A stretch of DNA of 64,000 bases from Jiangella sp. DSM 45060 (GTDB taxonomy: Bacteria > Actinomycetota > Actinomycetes > Jiangellales > Jiangellaceae): the NCBI RefSeq assembly GCF_900105175.1, contig NZ_LT629771.1:496001-560000 (forward strand), read 5' to 3'. How positions within the stretch are numbered: position 1 is the first letter of the stretch; each line of letters starts with the position of its first letter. A program made the translations under genes and the position numbers. Below, in pieces: positions 25,681-33,766 of this stretch. Under the pieces are notes generated by a model, which was not told where the DNA came from, ran no database searches, and saw only the letters and a program-made list of their open reading frames with translations.

Positions 25681-26058
25681 TCAGCGCAGCAACCGCACCT
25701 CGGCGCCGACGTCGAGACCGGACCACGCCTGATCCGCGGTGAGCGCGGGCGCCTGGAGACGTCCGGCCAGCGCGAGGCAGCAACGATCGCCGAGCGACAG
25801 GCCGGCTGGTCGCGTGGCCGGGTACAGCTTCGCGGCGCGCATCGCGTCCTCGCGGGTCAACGGCTCCACCGTCACGCCGAGAACGGTCAGCAACGTGCCC
25901 TGCCGGTCCGCGTCGCCGCCGTGGAAGGCGATCTTCTGCAGCGTCTCGGACCAGTTGGCCGCGCTGACGTGGGCCTCTTGGAGCAGCGGCGGCACGGATT
26001 CGTGGCCGGGCTCGGCGTAGAGGTAGGCCAGGATGGCCGAGCTGTCGAGGACGATCAA
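25681..26058 (-). CDS. vapC: VapC-type PIN-domain ribonuclease toxin
   Basis: A 125-residue PIN-domain protein. MIVLDSSAILAYLYAEPG supplies the first acidic residue (Asp5), NWSETLQKIAF the conserved Glu, and GLSLGDRCCLALAGRL the third acidic position; ALTADQAWSG ends the site. These are the metal-binding residues of VapC endoribonucleases, which cut tRNA or rRNA when free of antitoxin. The ATG overlaps the TGA of the AbrB-type antitoxin by four bases. All key residues are present, so the toxin is probably functional. The module interrupts the otherwise conserved SIS gene-manA adjacency, on the opposite strand, which points to insertion. Confidence 0.93.
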   Translation of the reverse strand: MIVLDSSAILAYLYAEPGHESVPPLLQEAHVSAANWSETLQKIAFHGGDADRQGTLLTVLGVTVEPLTREDAMRAAKLYPATRPAGLSLGDRCCLALAGRLQAPALTADQAWSGLDVGAEVRLLR

Positions 26059-26321
26059 CGGCCGGCCTCGGGGTCGTCGGCGGCCGTCTGCGCTCGGCGG
26101 TCGGCGATCAGTTCGTCGACCACACTGCCCGACGTCGTGCGCGACTCGAGTGCCTCGCGTTGCAGTCGCGCCGCAAGGTGCGCTCGTTCCTCCAGGATGA
26201 GTCTGCCGTCCTCGACGTAGGCCACGAGAGGCGTGCCCGGCCGGAACTCGAGCTCCTGGCGAAGCTGCGCAGGGATGAGCACGCGACCCTGCTCATTGAC
26301 AGTTATTGTCGCATGTGTCAT
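26055..26321 (-). CDS. vapB: AbrB/MazE-fold antitoxin of the VapB type
   Basis: An 88-residue antitoxin. Residues 1-45 form the swapped-hairpin SpoVT/AbrB DNA-binding fold: ATITVNEQGRVLIPAQLRQE and FRPGTPLVAYVEDGRLILE. The rest is a charged helix (RAHLAARLQREALESR) and tail (SVVDELIADRRAQ) that would wrap the VapC active site. It neutralises VapC and represses the operon. The ATG at 26321 has no Shine-Dalgarno but lies 6 bases after a TACGAT (-10-like, minus strand 26333-26328), so a leaderless transcript is likely. Confidence 0.92.
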   Translation of the reverse strand: MTHATITVNEQGRVLIPAQLRQELEFRPGTPLVAYVEDGRLILEERAHLAARLQREALESRTTSGSVVDELIADRRAQTAADDPEAGR

Positions 26322-26340
26322 GTCGACATCGTATCTGACA
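26317..26340 (-). promoter_or_regulatory. candidate vapBC operator
   Basis: TGTCA at 26317-26321 and TGACA at 26336-26340 form an inverted repeat. Within it TGTCGACA (26321-26328) is a perfect palindrome that touches the vapB start codon and abuts the TACGAT -10-like box. AbrB-type antitoxins autoregulate through such sites. Confidence 0.4.
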
Positions 26341-26400
26341 CTGTGTTGCGGGCTGAGACCTGTCTTGGGGCTGCGGGCGGGTCAACTAGGCTCTCGGTTC

Positions 26401-27567
26401 GTGGCCGTGCTTCTGGACAATCCCGTGCGTTCCTATGCGTGGGGTTCGCCCACCGTCATCCCCGAGCTCCTCGGCCGCGCGCCGTCCGGGCAGCCGGAGG
26501 CCGAGCTGTGGGTCGGCGCGCACCCCGGGTCCCCGTCGACGGTGGTGGGCGACGGGCGGCCGCTGTCGGCGCTGATCGAGGCCGACCCGGCCGCGACGCT
26601 CGGCGCGGCGGTCGTCGGGCGGTTCGGGCCGCGGCTGCCGTTTCTGCTGAAGGTGCTGGCGGTCGAGCGGCCGCTGTCGATCCAGGTGCACCCGACCATT
26701 GAGCAGGCGGTCGAGGGCTACGACGCCGAGGACGCGGCGGGCCTGGCGCTCGACGACCCGCGCCGCTCGTACCACGACCGCAACCACAAGCCCGAGATGG
26801 CGGTCGCCGTCACCCCGTTCGACGCGCTTGTCGGCTTCGACGACCCCGCCGAGGTCGCCGCGTCGCTGGAGCAGTGCGAGCACACCGACCTCGTCGGCGC
26901 CGCCGCCGTCCTGCGCGAGAGCGACGGGCTGGAGCGGCTGGTCCGCCGCTGGCTCACCCTCGACGACGCCGCGGCCACGCAGATCGTCACGGCGCTGACG
27001 GCGGAGGCGTCGGCCCGGCGCGACGACCCGCGGTTCGCGCTGGTGCACCGGCTCGCCGAGGTGTACCCGCACGACCGCGGCCTGCTGCTGGCGCTGCTGC
27101 TGCGCCACCACACGCTGGCGCCCGGCGAGGCGGTGTTCGTCCCGGCCGGCGTCCCGCACGCCTACCTGTCCGGCGTCGCCGTCGAACCGCAGGCCAGCTC
27201 CGACAACACGCTGCGCGCCGGGCTGACGCCCAAGCACGTCGACGCGCCCGAGGTGCTGCGGATCCTGCGCTACGAGCCGCACGGCGCCGTCGCGGTCACG
27301 CCGGTCCCGGCCGGCCCCGGCCTGGAGCGCTACCCCGTCGACGGCATCGACGAGCTGGGGCTGAGCCGGGTGCGGCTCACCGCCGGAACCGCCGTGCCGG
27401 TGCCCGGGCCGCTGCTGGTGCTCGTCGTCGAGGGGACGGCGGCCGTCGACGGCGTCAGGCTGACGCGCGGGCGGGCCGCGTTCGTCCCCGCCGCCGAGTC
27501 CGGCGCGACACTCACCGGCGACGGCGTGGCGTTCACCCTGACGACGGCGCTCGACCAGGCACGATAG
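26401..27567 (+). CDS. manA: mannose-6-phosphate isomerase, class I
   Basis: About 388 residues. It interconverts fructose-6-phosphate and mannose-6-phosphate, the entry to GDP-mannose made with ManB. The opening LLDNPVRSYAWGSPTVIPEL, then SIQVHPTIEQA (zinc Gln/His), NHKPEMAVAVTPFDALVGF (zinc Glu), VFVPAGVPHAYLSG (zinc His), and VEPQASSDNTLRAGLTPKHV (catalytic Arg region) are the class I signatures. The start GTG 26401 gives the family N-terminus; GTG 26407 is also possible. It has no close Shine-Dalgarno and diverges from vapB by only 79 bases, so its promoter must overlap the vapBC control region. Confidence 0.95.
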   Translation: MAVLLDNPVRSYAWGSPTVIPELLGRAPSGQPEAELWVGAHPGSPSTVVGDGRPLSALIEADPAATLGAAVVGRFGPRLPFLLKVLAVERPLSIQVHPTIEQAVEGYDAEDAAGLALDDPRRSYHDRNHKPEMAVAVTPFDALVGFDDPAEVAASLEQCEHTDLVGAAAVLRESDGLERLVRRWLTLDDAAATQIVTALTAEASARRDDPRFALVHRLAEVYPHDRGLLLALLLRHHTLAPGEAVFVPAGVPHAYLSGVAVEPQASSDNTLRAGLTPKHVDAPEVLRILRYEPHGAVAVTPVPAGPGLERYPVDGIDELGLSRVRLTAGTAVPVPGPLLVLVVEGTAAVDGVRLTRGRAAFVPAAESGATLTGDGVAFTLTTALDQAR

Positions 27568-27605
27568 TCCTCGACCTCGACACGTGAACCGGAGCGAAGG
27601 AAACC

Positions 27606-28565
27606 ATGGCCACTGAGGGTGGTACCAAGGCCGTCGTCGCGGCCCTGCTGGCGAACAGCGGCATCGCGATCACCAAGTTCGTCGCGTTCGCGCTGACGGG
27701 TGCGTCGTCGATGCTGGCCGAGGCGGTGCACTCCGTCGCCGACGCCGGCAACCAGGTGCTGCTGCTGGTGGGCGGCCGGCGCGCGCAGCGCAAGGCGACG
27801 CCGGAGCACCCGTTCGGCTACGGCCGGGTGCGCTACGTGTTCGCGTTCATCGTGTCGATCGTGCTGTTCAGCCTCGGTGGCGTGTTCGCCCTGTACGAGG
27901 CGTACCACAAGTACGAGGAGGTGCACGCGGGCCACCCGAACGAGCTGCTGGAGAGCAAGTGGTGGTGGGTGCCGATCGTCGTGCTGGTGGCAGCGATCAT
28001 CATGGAGTCGTTCTCGCTGCGCACCGCGATCGTCGAGTCCAACCACGTCCGCGAGGGCCGGTCCTGGGTGGTGTTCGTCCGCCGGGCCAAGTCGCCTGAG
28101 CTGCCGGTCATCCTGCTCGAGGACATCGGCGCGCTGCTCGGCCTGGTGTTCGCGCTCATCGGCGTCGGCCTGGCCCTGATCACCGACAACGCCTACTGGG
28201 ACGTCGCCGGCACCGCGGCCATCGGCGTGCTGCTGGTCGTCATCGCGGTGATCCTGGCCATCGAGATGTCCAGCCTGCTGATCGGCGAGGGCGCCGCCGC
28301 CGAGAACGTCGAGAAGATCCTCGCCGCGGCCACCGCCTCCGACGACATCGGCCGCGTCATCCACCTGCGCACGCTCTACACCGGCCCGGAGGAGCTGCTG
28401 GTCGCGGCGAAGCTGGCGGTCCGGACCGACCAGACCGGCGAGCAGATCGCGGCCGCGATCAACGCCGCCGAGGAGCGCATCCGGGCGGCGCTGCCCGAGG
28501 CCCGGCACATCTTCCTCGAACCCGACATCGACCGCGCGGCGGCGCCCGCGCCCGATCCGTCCTAG
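27606..28565 (+). CDS. cation diffusion facilitator family transporter
   Basis: A 319-residue efflux protein with about six transmembrane helices that exchanges Zn2+ or a similar divalent metal for protons. The N-terminus KAVVAALLANSGIAITKFVA with AEAVHSVADAGNQVLLLVG contains the HxxxD metal site of helix 2, and EHPFGYGRVRYVFAF follows, as is standard. Helix 5 has LLEDIGALLGLVFAL, with Glu/Asp at the second site. The C-terminal ~80 residues are the cytosolic dimer domain. GAAGGA at 27596-27601 precedes ATG 27606. The terminal TAG lies in a CTAG that also encodes the stop of the opposing gene. In Streptomyces a homologue lies between manA and ahcY. Confidence 0.9.
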   Translation: MATEGGTKAVVAALLANSGIAITKFVAFALTGASSMLAEAVHSVADAGNQVLLLVGGRRAQRKATPEHPFGYGRVRYVFAFIVSIVLFSLGGVFALYEAYHKYEEVHAGHPNELLESKWWWVPIVVLVAAIIMESFSLRTAIVESNHVREGRSWVVFVRRAKSPELPVILLEDIGALLGLVFALIGVGLALITDNAYWDVAGTAAIGVLLVVIAVILAIEMSSLLIGEGAAAENVEKILAAATASDDIGRVIHLRTLYTGPEELLVAAKLAVRTDQTGEQIAAAINAAEERIRAALPEARHIFLEPDIDRAAAPAPDPS

Positions 28566-29215
28566 TCGTCGCGCGGTTCGCGGTCGGCCAGGATCTTGTC
28601 GACGGCGTCGGCCTGCTCGGTGTGCCCGGTGGCGCGGTAGCTCCGCTGCGCGTCGAGGAGGTCGGCGCGGGCTTCGTCGGCCCGCTCGCCCTCGGCCGGC
28701 CCGCTGCGTTTGCCCGCGGCGGTCAGCTCGGCCAGCCGGTCCCGGAACCCCGGCGGTTCTGGTCGCGAGTACTCGACGTCGGCCCCTGGCTCCCGGTAGG
28801 CGGCCAGGTCGTCCAGGCTCACCCCGCGAGCCTCCAACCATGCGCGGGCCGCTGAACGGACCCGCTCAGGGTGCCGGTACGGGATGTCTCGCATGTAGGT
28901 GGTCATCCGATGGCGGCCCCAGCGCTCACGCGGGACCGGGTACGGATCGTCCGGTGGCGGCTCCGCTCCGAACACGTCGAACCAGAGATTGCGCAAGATC
29001 TCATCGGTGGTCCACTGTGTCTCGGAGCTGTATGGCGGCTCGGAGGAATCACGGATGTGCGCGGCGAGCTCGTCTCGGAAGCCGAGGATGTCGTCGTGGT
29101 TGGTCCGCACCCAATCAGGAACGCTCTCGCACGCCTCGTAGTAGAAGTCCAGCAGCTCGGCCTGGTCGTTGCTGAAGACCTGCATCCATCGATCGAACTC
29201 GGGGGTCTGGTCCAT
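28562..29215 (-). CDS. unrecognised protein, candidate immunity/antitoxin partner
   Basis: A 217-residue acidic, soluble protein. Its ATG overlaps the upstream stop in a TGATG junction, so it is translated after the larger gene. It begins DQTPEFDRWMQVFSNDQAEL and contains ACESVPDWVRTNHDDILGFR, RNLWFDVFGAEPPPDDPYPV and many Trp, Tyr, Asp and Glu, then a helical charged C-terminus (GERADEARADLLDAQRSYRA). There is no signal peptide or membrane segment. I do not recognise a family. The acidic character, order and coupling fit an immunity protein for a toxin, but it could equally be an unrelated partner. Codon third positions are less GC-biased than in flanking genes, suggesting transfer. Confidence 0.75.
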   Translation of the reverse strand: MDQTPEFDRWMQVFSNDQAELLDFYYEACESVPDWVRTNHDDILGFRDELAAHIRDSSEPPYSSETQWTTDEILRNLWFDVFGAEPPPDDPYPVPRERWGRHRMTTYMRDIPYRHPERVRSAARAWLEARGVSLDDLAAYREPGADVEYSRPEPPGFRDRLAELTAAGKRSGPAEGERADEARADLLDAQRSYRATGHTEQADAVDKILADREPRDD

Positions 29216-30321
29216 CACAGCTCCATGTAGGCAACTCGTCGTGGGTCGTCGGCGAAGTAGCTGGTGACCAGTCGCCACGAGTCGTTCTTCTTCTTGACGA
29301 AGATGATCAGGCTACCGGGCCGCCTGCCGCGGGCGATGGTGTCGTGCTCGCGAACAGCCGGTGCGGGACCGTGACCTGCCATCGAGCTGTCACGCGCCCG
29401 AAGCCACATCTCTTCGCCCGCCTCGGTGTCGGTACCCGGTGCTCGGATCGTGAAGACGTCCTCAGACGTGATCCCAGTATCCGATGGGCGAAGAAGTGCC
29501 TTCACGATCGTCTGACCGTTTGCCTTGCCGTCGAGAAAGGCGTCGAGGTCCGCCTGTGTCGGCCCAGCCGCCCTGAGAATCGCGAGAAGTGGTTTGGCCA
29601 CCGCCGCCGGCGAGGTGTAGTTGCCGGCGGACGTGCCGACCTGGTGCGGTCCGTTCCCGTACTGCCGCCAGGTGTCGGCCGAGCCGTCGGTGTTGAGCCG
29701 CCAGCCGTCGACTCCGGCAGGATCCAGACGCCACTGGGCGCGAGCGATCTGGTGTTCGCGGCGCAGGTGATGGCCGTGGCGTTCGACGGCGTGCGCCGAT
29801 ACTCCTAGCAACAGCTTCAGCACTGTGGCCAGTTCCTCGGGCGGGCACGCCGCCACCACCTGGCCGATCGCCTCTACCTGGACCTCTCTGGTCGGCAAGT
29901 GCTGTTGGACGAGCGCGGCGTCGTGGGCGGTGGTCTGAACGCTGGGTGCGGGCGCGGGCGGCGGCTGCCAGCGAACCGGGGCCGGGCCGTCGCCGTCGCC
30001 GTCGCCGGGGCGGAGGAGGGCGTCGATCTCGTCGGCGTGCTGGATGAGGGTGTGCGCCACCTCGGCGAAGGTGTCCTCGCGGGTGGCCGTCAGATGGGTG
30101 CCGATGAGCCGGATCTCGTGTGCCGTGCCCAGCAGCGACCGGCGCAGCTCGGCCGACGGCGAGGTCGAGGCGGCCGCCTCCACGGCGCCGGTCGTCGCGT
30201 CGATGCGGGCGCGGACGGCGCCGTCGAGGTGTTCGGCGAGGTCGGGCAGTGAGTCGAGGGCGGCGCGCAGCGACTCGGCGGCGTGCCGCACGCCGCCGTC
30301 AGCGTCGTTCCCCGAAGTCAT
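29215..30321 (-). CDS. modular protein with toxin-like C-terminus (putative polymorphic toxin)
   Basis: A 368-residue protein from ATG 30321. Residues ~1-100 are amphipathic helices (AESLRAALDSLPDLAEHLDG, EVAHTLIQHADEIDALL) like WXG-type or other helical pre-toxin domains. A low-complexity GDGDGDGPAP/PPPAPAP linker follows. A middle region has CPPEELATVLKLLLGVSAHA and REHQIARAQW. The last ~90 residues (EMWLRARDSSMAGHG, AVREHDTIARG, SLIIFVKKKNDSWRLVTSYF) have the His, Arg and Thr/Ser spacing seen in barnase/EndoU/RelE-like RNase toxins. This modular order, followed by a coupled small acidic protein, resembles toxin-immunity loci. It has no signal peptide. The nuclease assignment is inference; the gene itself is well supported. 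Confidence 0.7.
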   Translation of the reverse strand: MTSGNDADGGVRHAAESLRAALDSLPDLAEHLDGAVRARIDATTGAVEAAASTSPSAELRRSLLGTAHEIRLIGTHLTATREDTFAEVAHTLIQHADEIDALLRPGDGDGDGPAPVRWQPPPAPAPSVQTTAHDAALVQQHLPTREVQVEAIGQVVAACPPEELATVLKLLLGVSAHAVERHGHHLRREHQIARAQWRLDPAGVDGWRLNTDGSADTWRQYGNGPHQVGTSAGNYTSPAAVAKPLLAILRAAGPTQADLDAFLDGKANGQTIVKALLRPSDTGITSEDVFTIRAPGTDTEAGEEMWLRARDSSMAGHGPAPAVREHDTIARGRRPGSLIIFVKKKNDSWRLVTSYFADDPRRVAYMEL

Positions 30322-30525
30322 CCGCCGCCCTGCATCGTGTCGATCTATCCGAACCACGGTAGCGGGTGAGCGGCGACAACGTCGGGGGTAGACTCCAGAT
30401 GACCACACCGGCGCAGGTGATGCCGCGGACCCAGATGGGTCGCGCCGGGTCGGACGATCGTCGAGGCCGCTTCGTCGTGCCCGCGTCCGACCCCTGACAC
30501 CCATCCCGCTGAGAGGAACCGTTCC

Positions 30526-31962
30526 ATGTCCCTCGATTTCAAGGTTGCTGACCTGTCGTTGGCCGATTTCGGTCGTCGTGAGATCCGTTTGGCCGAGCAT
30601 GAGATGCCGGGTTTGATGGCGATGCGTGCCCAGTTCGGGCAGAGCAAGCCGTTGACCGGTGCCCGGATCACGGGGTCGTTGCACATGACGGTGCAGACGG
30701 CGGTGTTGATCGAGACGCTGGTGGCGTTGGGCGCGGATGTGCGCTGGGCCAGTTGCAACATCTTCTCCACCCAGGACCACGCGGCCGCCGCGATCGCCGT
30801 GGGCCCCACCGGGAGCGTGGACGCGCCGGCGGGGGTGCCGGTGTTCGCGTGGAAGGGGGAGTCGTTGGAGGAGTACTGGTGGTGCACCGAGCAGGCGTTG
30901 ACCTGGCCCGGCCACGCGGGCCCGAACATGATCCTCGACGATGGTGGTGACGCGACGCTGCTGGTGCACAAGGGGGTGGAGTTCGAGAAGGCCGGCGCCG
31001 TCCCCGACCCCGCGGCCGGTGATGCGGAGGAGTGGCGGGTGGTGCTGGGCCTGCTGAAGCGCTCGCTGGCCGAGAGCGACACCCGGTGGACGGCGATGGC
31101 GGGAGACATTCGCGGGGTGACGGAGGAGACCACGACCGGGGTGCACCGGTTGTACGAGATGATGCGCGACGGGGCGTTGTTGTTCCCGGGTATCAACGTG
31201 AACGACTCGGTGACGAAGAGCAAGTTCGACAACAAGTACGGGTGCCGGCATTCGCTGATCGACGGGATCAACCGGGCCACCGATGTGTTGATCGGTGGCA
31301 AGGTGGCGGTGGTGTGCGGGTACGGCGACGTGGGCAAGGGGTGCGCGGAGTCGCTGCGCGGTCAGGGCGCGCGGGTGGTGGTGACGGAGATCGACCCGAT
31401 CTGTGCGTTGCAGGCGGCGATGGACGGCTACGAGGTCACCACCCTGGATGAGGCGATCGAGCGGGCCGACATCGTGATCACCGCGACCGGGAACAAGGAT
31501 GTCATCACCGTGGAGCATCTGGCGCGGGCGAAGCATCAGGCGATCATCGGGAACATCGGGCATTTCGACAACGAGATCGACATGGCCGGGCTGGCCGCCG
31601 TCGACGGTGTGGTGCGCACCGAGATCAAGGCGCAGGTGCACGAGTGGGCGTTCCCGGATGGGCACACGGTGATCGTGTTGTCCGAGGGGCGGTTGTTGAA
31701 CCTGGGGAACGCGACCGGGCATCCGTCGTTCGTGATGTCGAACTCGTTCACCAACCAGGTGCTGGCGCAGATCGAGTTGTTCGCGAAGACGACCGACTAT
31801 CCGCTGGGGGTGTACACGCTGCCCAAGCACCTGGACGAGCAGGTGGCCCGGCTGCACCTGGACGCGCTCGGGGTCAAACTCACCGAACTCACGCCGGCGC
31901 AGTCGTCCTACCTCGGCATCCCCGTCCAGGGCCCGTACAAGAGCGAGCACTACCGCTACTGA
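30526..31962 (+). CDS. ahcY: adenosylhomocysteinase
   Basis: A 478-residue NAD-dependent S-adenosyl-L-homocysteine hydrolase, which splits SAH to adenosine and homocysteine and so keeps methylation running. Features: [20 protein letters not shown] with [11 protein letters not shown] at the start, [17 protein letters not shown], the catalytic [19 protein letters not shown] with its Lys/Asp/Cys, the NAD fold [18 protein letters not shown] (glycines 265-272), and the terminal [17 protein letters not shown] at 30511-30517 precedes ATG 30526 by 8 bases. Codon use is unusual for the window: many TTG, GTG, GGG, GGT and CAT codons up to about 31850, then normal high-GC3 codons. It ends 1 base before the opposing GNAT stop. 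Confidence 0.97.
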   Translation: MSLDFKVADLSLADFGRREIRLAEHEMPGLMAMRAQFGQSKPLTGARITGSLHMTVQTAVLIETLVALGADVRWASCNIFSTQDHAAAAIAVGPTGSVDAPAGVPVFAWKGESLEEYWWCTEQALTWPGHAGPNMILDDGGDATLLVHKGVEFEKAGAVPDPAAGDAEEWRVVLGLLKRSLAESDTRWTAMAGDIRGVTEETTTGVHRLYEMMRDGALLFPGINVNDSVTKSKFDNKYGCRHSLIDGINRATDVLIGGKVAVVCGYGDVGKGCAESLRGQGARVVVTEIDPICALQAAMDGYEVTTLDEAIERADIVITATGNKDVITVEHLARAKHQAIIGNIGHFDNEIDMAGLAAVDGVVRTEIKAQVHEWAFPDGHTVIVLSEGRLLNLGNATGHPSFVMSNSFTNQVLAQIELFAKTTDYPLGVYTLPKHLDEQVARLHLDALGVKLTELTPAQSSYLGIPVQGPYKSEHYRY

Positions 31963-31963
31963 G

Positions 31964-32806
31964 TCACGCGGGGCGGACGAGGCGCGCGTTGCGGGCGTAG
32001 ACCCGGAAACCGAGCGCCTCGTACGCCGCCCGCGCGGCCGGGTATCCGTCGTCGCCGCGGGCGCAGACCCGGGCGTCGCGGGCGCCGAGGTCCCGGGCGG
32101 CTCGCAACGCGGCCAGCGAGGCCGCTCCCGCGAGCCCGCGCCGGCGGTGTTCGGGCGAGGTCCCGACCGGCTCCAGCACGGCGGCGTCGCCGTCGACCCA
32201 GGCGAGCGCCGACGCGGCCGGGGTGCCGTCCGGCGCGACGATCAGCTGGTCCAGCTCGGGCCGGTACGACGGTGCGCGCTGTATGCCGCGGTAGACGGCC
32301 TCCGACATCGTGACGCCGAACGCGACGGAGTGGATTGCGGCCCGCGCGGCGGCATCGGGCGGCCGCCAGGTGTACCCGTCCGGCAACGGCGCGGCCGCCG
32401 GGAGCCCGTCGAGCGGGCGGCGCAGGTGGGCGAAGAACCGGTCGTCGTCGCGGCGCGCGTAGCCGTGCTCGCCCAGGGCGTCGATCAGCTCGGTCTCCGC
32501 GTCCAGGACGGTGACCGTGTGGCCGCCGAACCAGGCCACGACCTGCGCCGTCAACGCGAGGTGGGACGGGTCGAGCTGGAGGTCCAGACGTCCCCCGCGG
32601 TCCCACGCCCATGCCACCACCTCCCCGCGGTGCCGCCAGTACGCCGTCCGCCAGGCCGGGTCCGGCCCGCCGTGCTCGTACCAGAACCACGCCAGTTCGC
32701 CCGGATGCCACCGGCTGGACCAGCTCCACAGCCGCCCGGCGAGATCGCGCATGGCGGCCAGCTGCTCCGGCCCGGCGTCGTCGACCCGCTGGTAGCCGCC
32801 GGTCAC
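31964..32806 (-). CDS. GNAT family N-acetyltransferase
   Basis: A 280-residue protein. The C-terminal half holds the acetyl-CoA motif: LEPVGTSPEHRRRGLAGAAS with the Q/RxxGxG/A-like loop, then AALRAARDLGARDARVCARG and AYEALGFRVYARNARL. The N-terminal half (WHPGELAWFWYEHGGPDPAW) is a second, degenerate GNAT-like fold, so the enzyme resembles tandem MshD-like proteins, though it is not clearly MshD. The GTG start overlaps the RDD gene stop (GTGA), so the two genes are coupled. Substrate unknown. Confidence 0.85.
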   Translation of the reverse strand: MTGGYQRVDDAGPEQLAAMRDLAGRLWSWSSRWHPGELAWFWYEHGGPDPAWRTAYWRHRGEVVAWAWDRGGRLDLQLDPSHLALTAQVVAWFGGHTVTVLDAETELIDALGEHGYARRDDDRFFAHLRRPLDGLPAAAPLPDGYTWRPPDAAARAAIHSVAFGVTMSEAVYRGIQRAPSYRPELDQLIVAPDGTPAASALAWVDGDAAVLEPVGTSPEHRRRGLAGAASLAALRAARDLGARDARVCARGDDGYPAARAAYEALGFRVYARNARLVRPA

Positions 32807-33657
32807 GACGGCGGGGCGAAGCCGCCGTCGGTGCGCGACGGCGGCCTCGGCTGTTCCACCGGGGGTGGCGGATCGGACGGTGGTGGTGGCTGCGCCGGCG
32901 GCCGCATCGCCGGGTCGCCGTAGCGCAGCGCGTCGCGGCGGCGGCGTTCGGCCAGCACGGCGGCGAGGTAGTCCCACGGCGGCAGCCCGGGCGGTGGCGG
33001 CGGGCTGACCAGCGCGGACACCTCGTTGGCGAGGTCGACGGCGAGCCGGGTGCGCACGTCGGGCGCCAGTTGCGGCGCACGGGCCAGCAGCGACCGCGCG
33101 GCCATGGCGAGGCGGTCGGGCAGCCGGGACAGCTCCAGCGACGCCGCCCACGGCGCCAGCCGGGGGTCGAGGACCGGCAGCGGCGCGGCCGTCGACGGTA
33201 TGCGTTCGCGGACGACGACGGTGCCGGCCAGCACGTCGCCGATGCGCTTGCCGCGCGGGTTGAGCAGCGAGCAGACCATGGCGCCGACGCCGAGCGTCAG
33301 CACGAAGTCGGCGAACACCCCGGCCAGCGCGCGGACCAGGGCGTGCCGGAACCGGATCGGCCCGCCGTCGTCGCGGACCACCCGCAGCCCGGCAGCCGCC
33401 TTCCCGACCGACTTGCCGCGGGTCAGCGTCTCGACCGTCGTCGGGATGACGACCAGCAGGAACACCGTCCCGCCGATGATCAGCGCCGCCGCCAGCGCTT
33501 CGTCGACGCCGGGCGCGATCTGGCCGAGCAGGAGCAGCAGCGCGAACCCCAGCACCGCCAGGATGAGGGCGTCGAGGAGCAGTGCGAGCGCACGCGAGGG
33601 CAGCTTGGCCAGCCGCAGCTCGAGGGGGACGGCCTCGCCGGTCACCAGGTCGCTCAC
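32803..33657 (-). CDS. RDD family membrane protein
   Basis: About 284 residues. The RDD domain occupies the N-terminal half: LPSRALALLLDALILAVLGF as the first helix with conserved Arg/Asp, two more helices (LLVVIPTTVETLTRGKSVGK; VRALAGVFADFVLTLGVGAM), and GLRVVRDDGGPIRFRHALVR. The second half is cytosolic, ending in a Pro-rich tail (PPAQPPPPSDPPPPVEQ). GTG 33657, giving SDLVTGEAVPLELRL, is the likely start; an ATG at 33702 is also in frame. RDD proteins are poorly characterised and some are linked to transport. The conserved neighbour is the divergent SpoIIM/DUF95 gene, from which it is here separated by a repeat array. Confidence 0.85.
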   Translation of the reverse strand: MSDLVTGEAVPLELRLAKLPSRALALLLDALILAVLGFALLLLLGQIAPGVDEALAAALIIGGTVFLLVVIPTTVETLTRGKSVGKAAAGLRVVRDDGGPIRFRHALVRALAGVFADFVLTLGVGAMVCSLLNPRGKRIGDVLAGTVVVRERIPSTAAPLPVLDPRLAPWAASLELSRLPDRLAMAARSLLARAPQLAPDVRTRLAVDLANEVSALVSPPPPPGLPPWDYLAAVLAERRRRDALRYGDPAMRPPAQPPPPSDPPPPVEQPRPPSRTDGGFAPPS

Positions 33658-33766
33658 CCGGCCAGTCTGCCGTAGCCGGGCCCGCTGTCCGAAACGCGAC
33701 ATGTTGCTGCGGGTCGTGGCCACCGTCGACGGCGACAGCGTCACCCAGACGGTCGAGCGCGCCCAC

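Noticed and set aside
30322-30525. A SAH- or SAM-type riboswitch upstream of ahcY.
   Set aside because: Only a short gaccc/gggtc hairpin is visible; I could not find the conserved core of either class.
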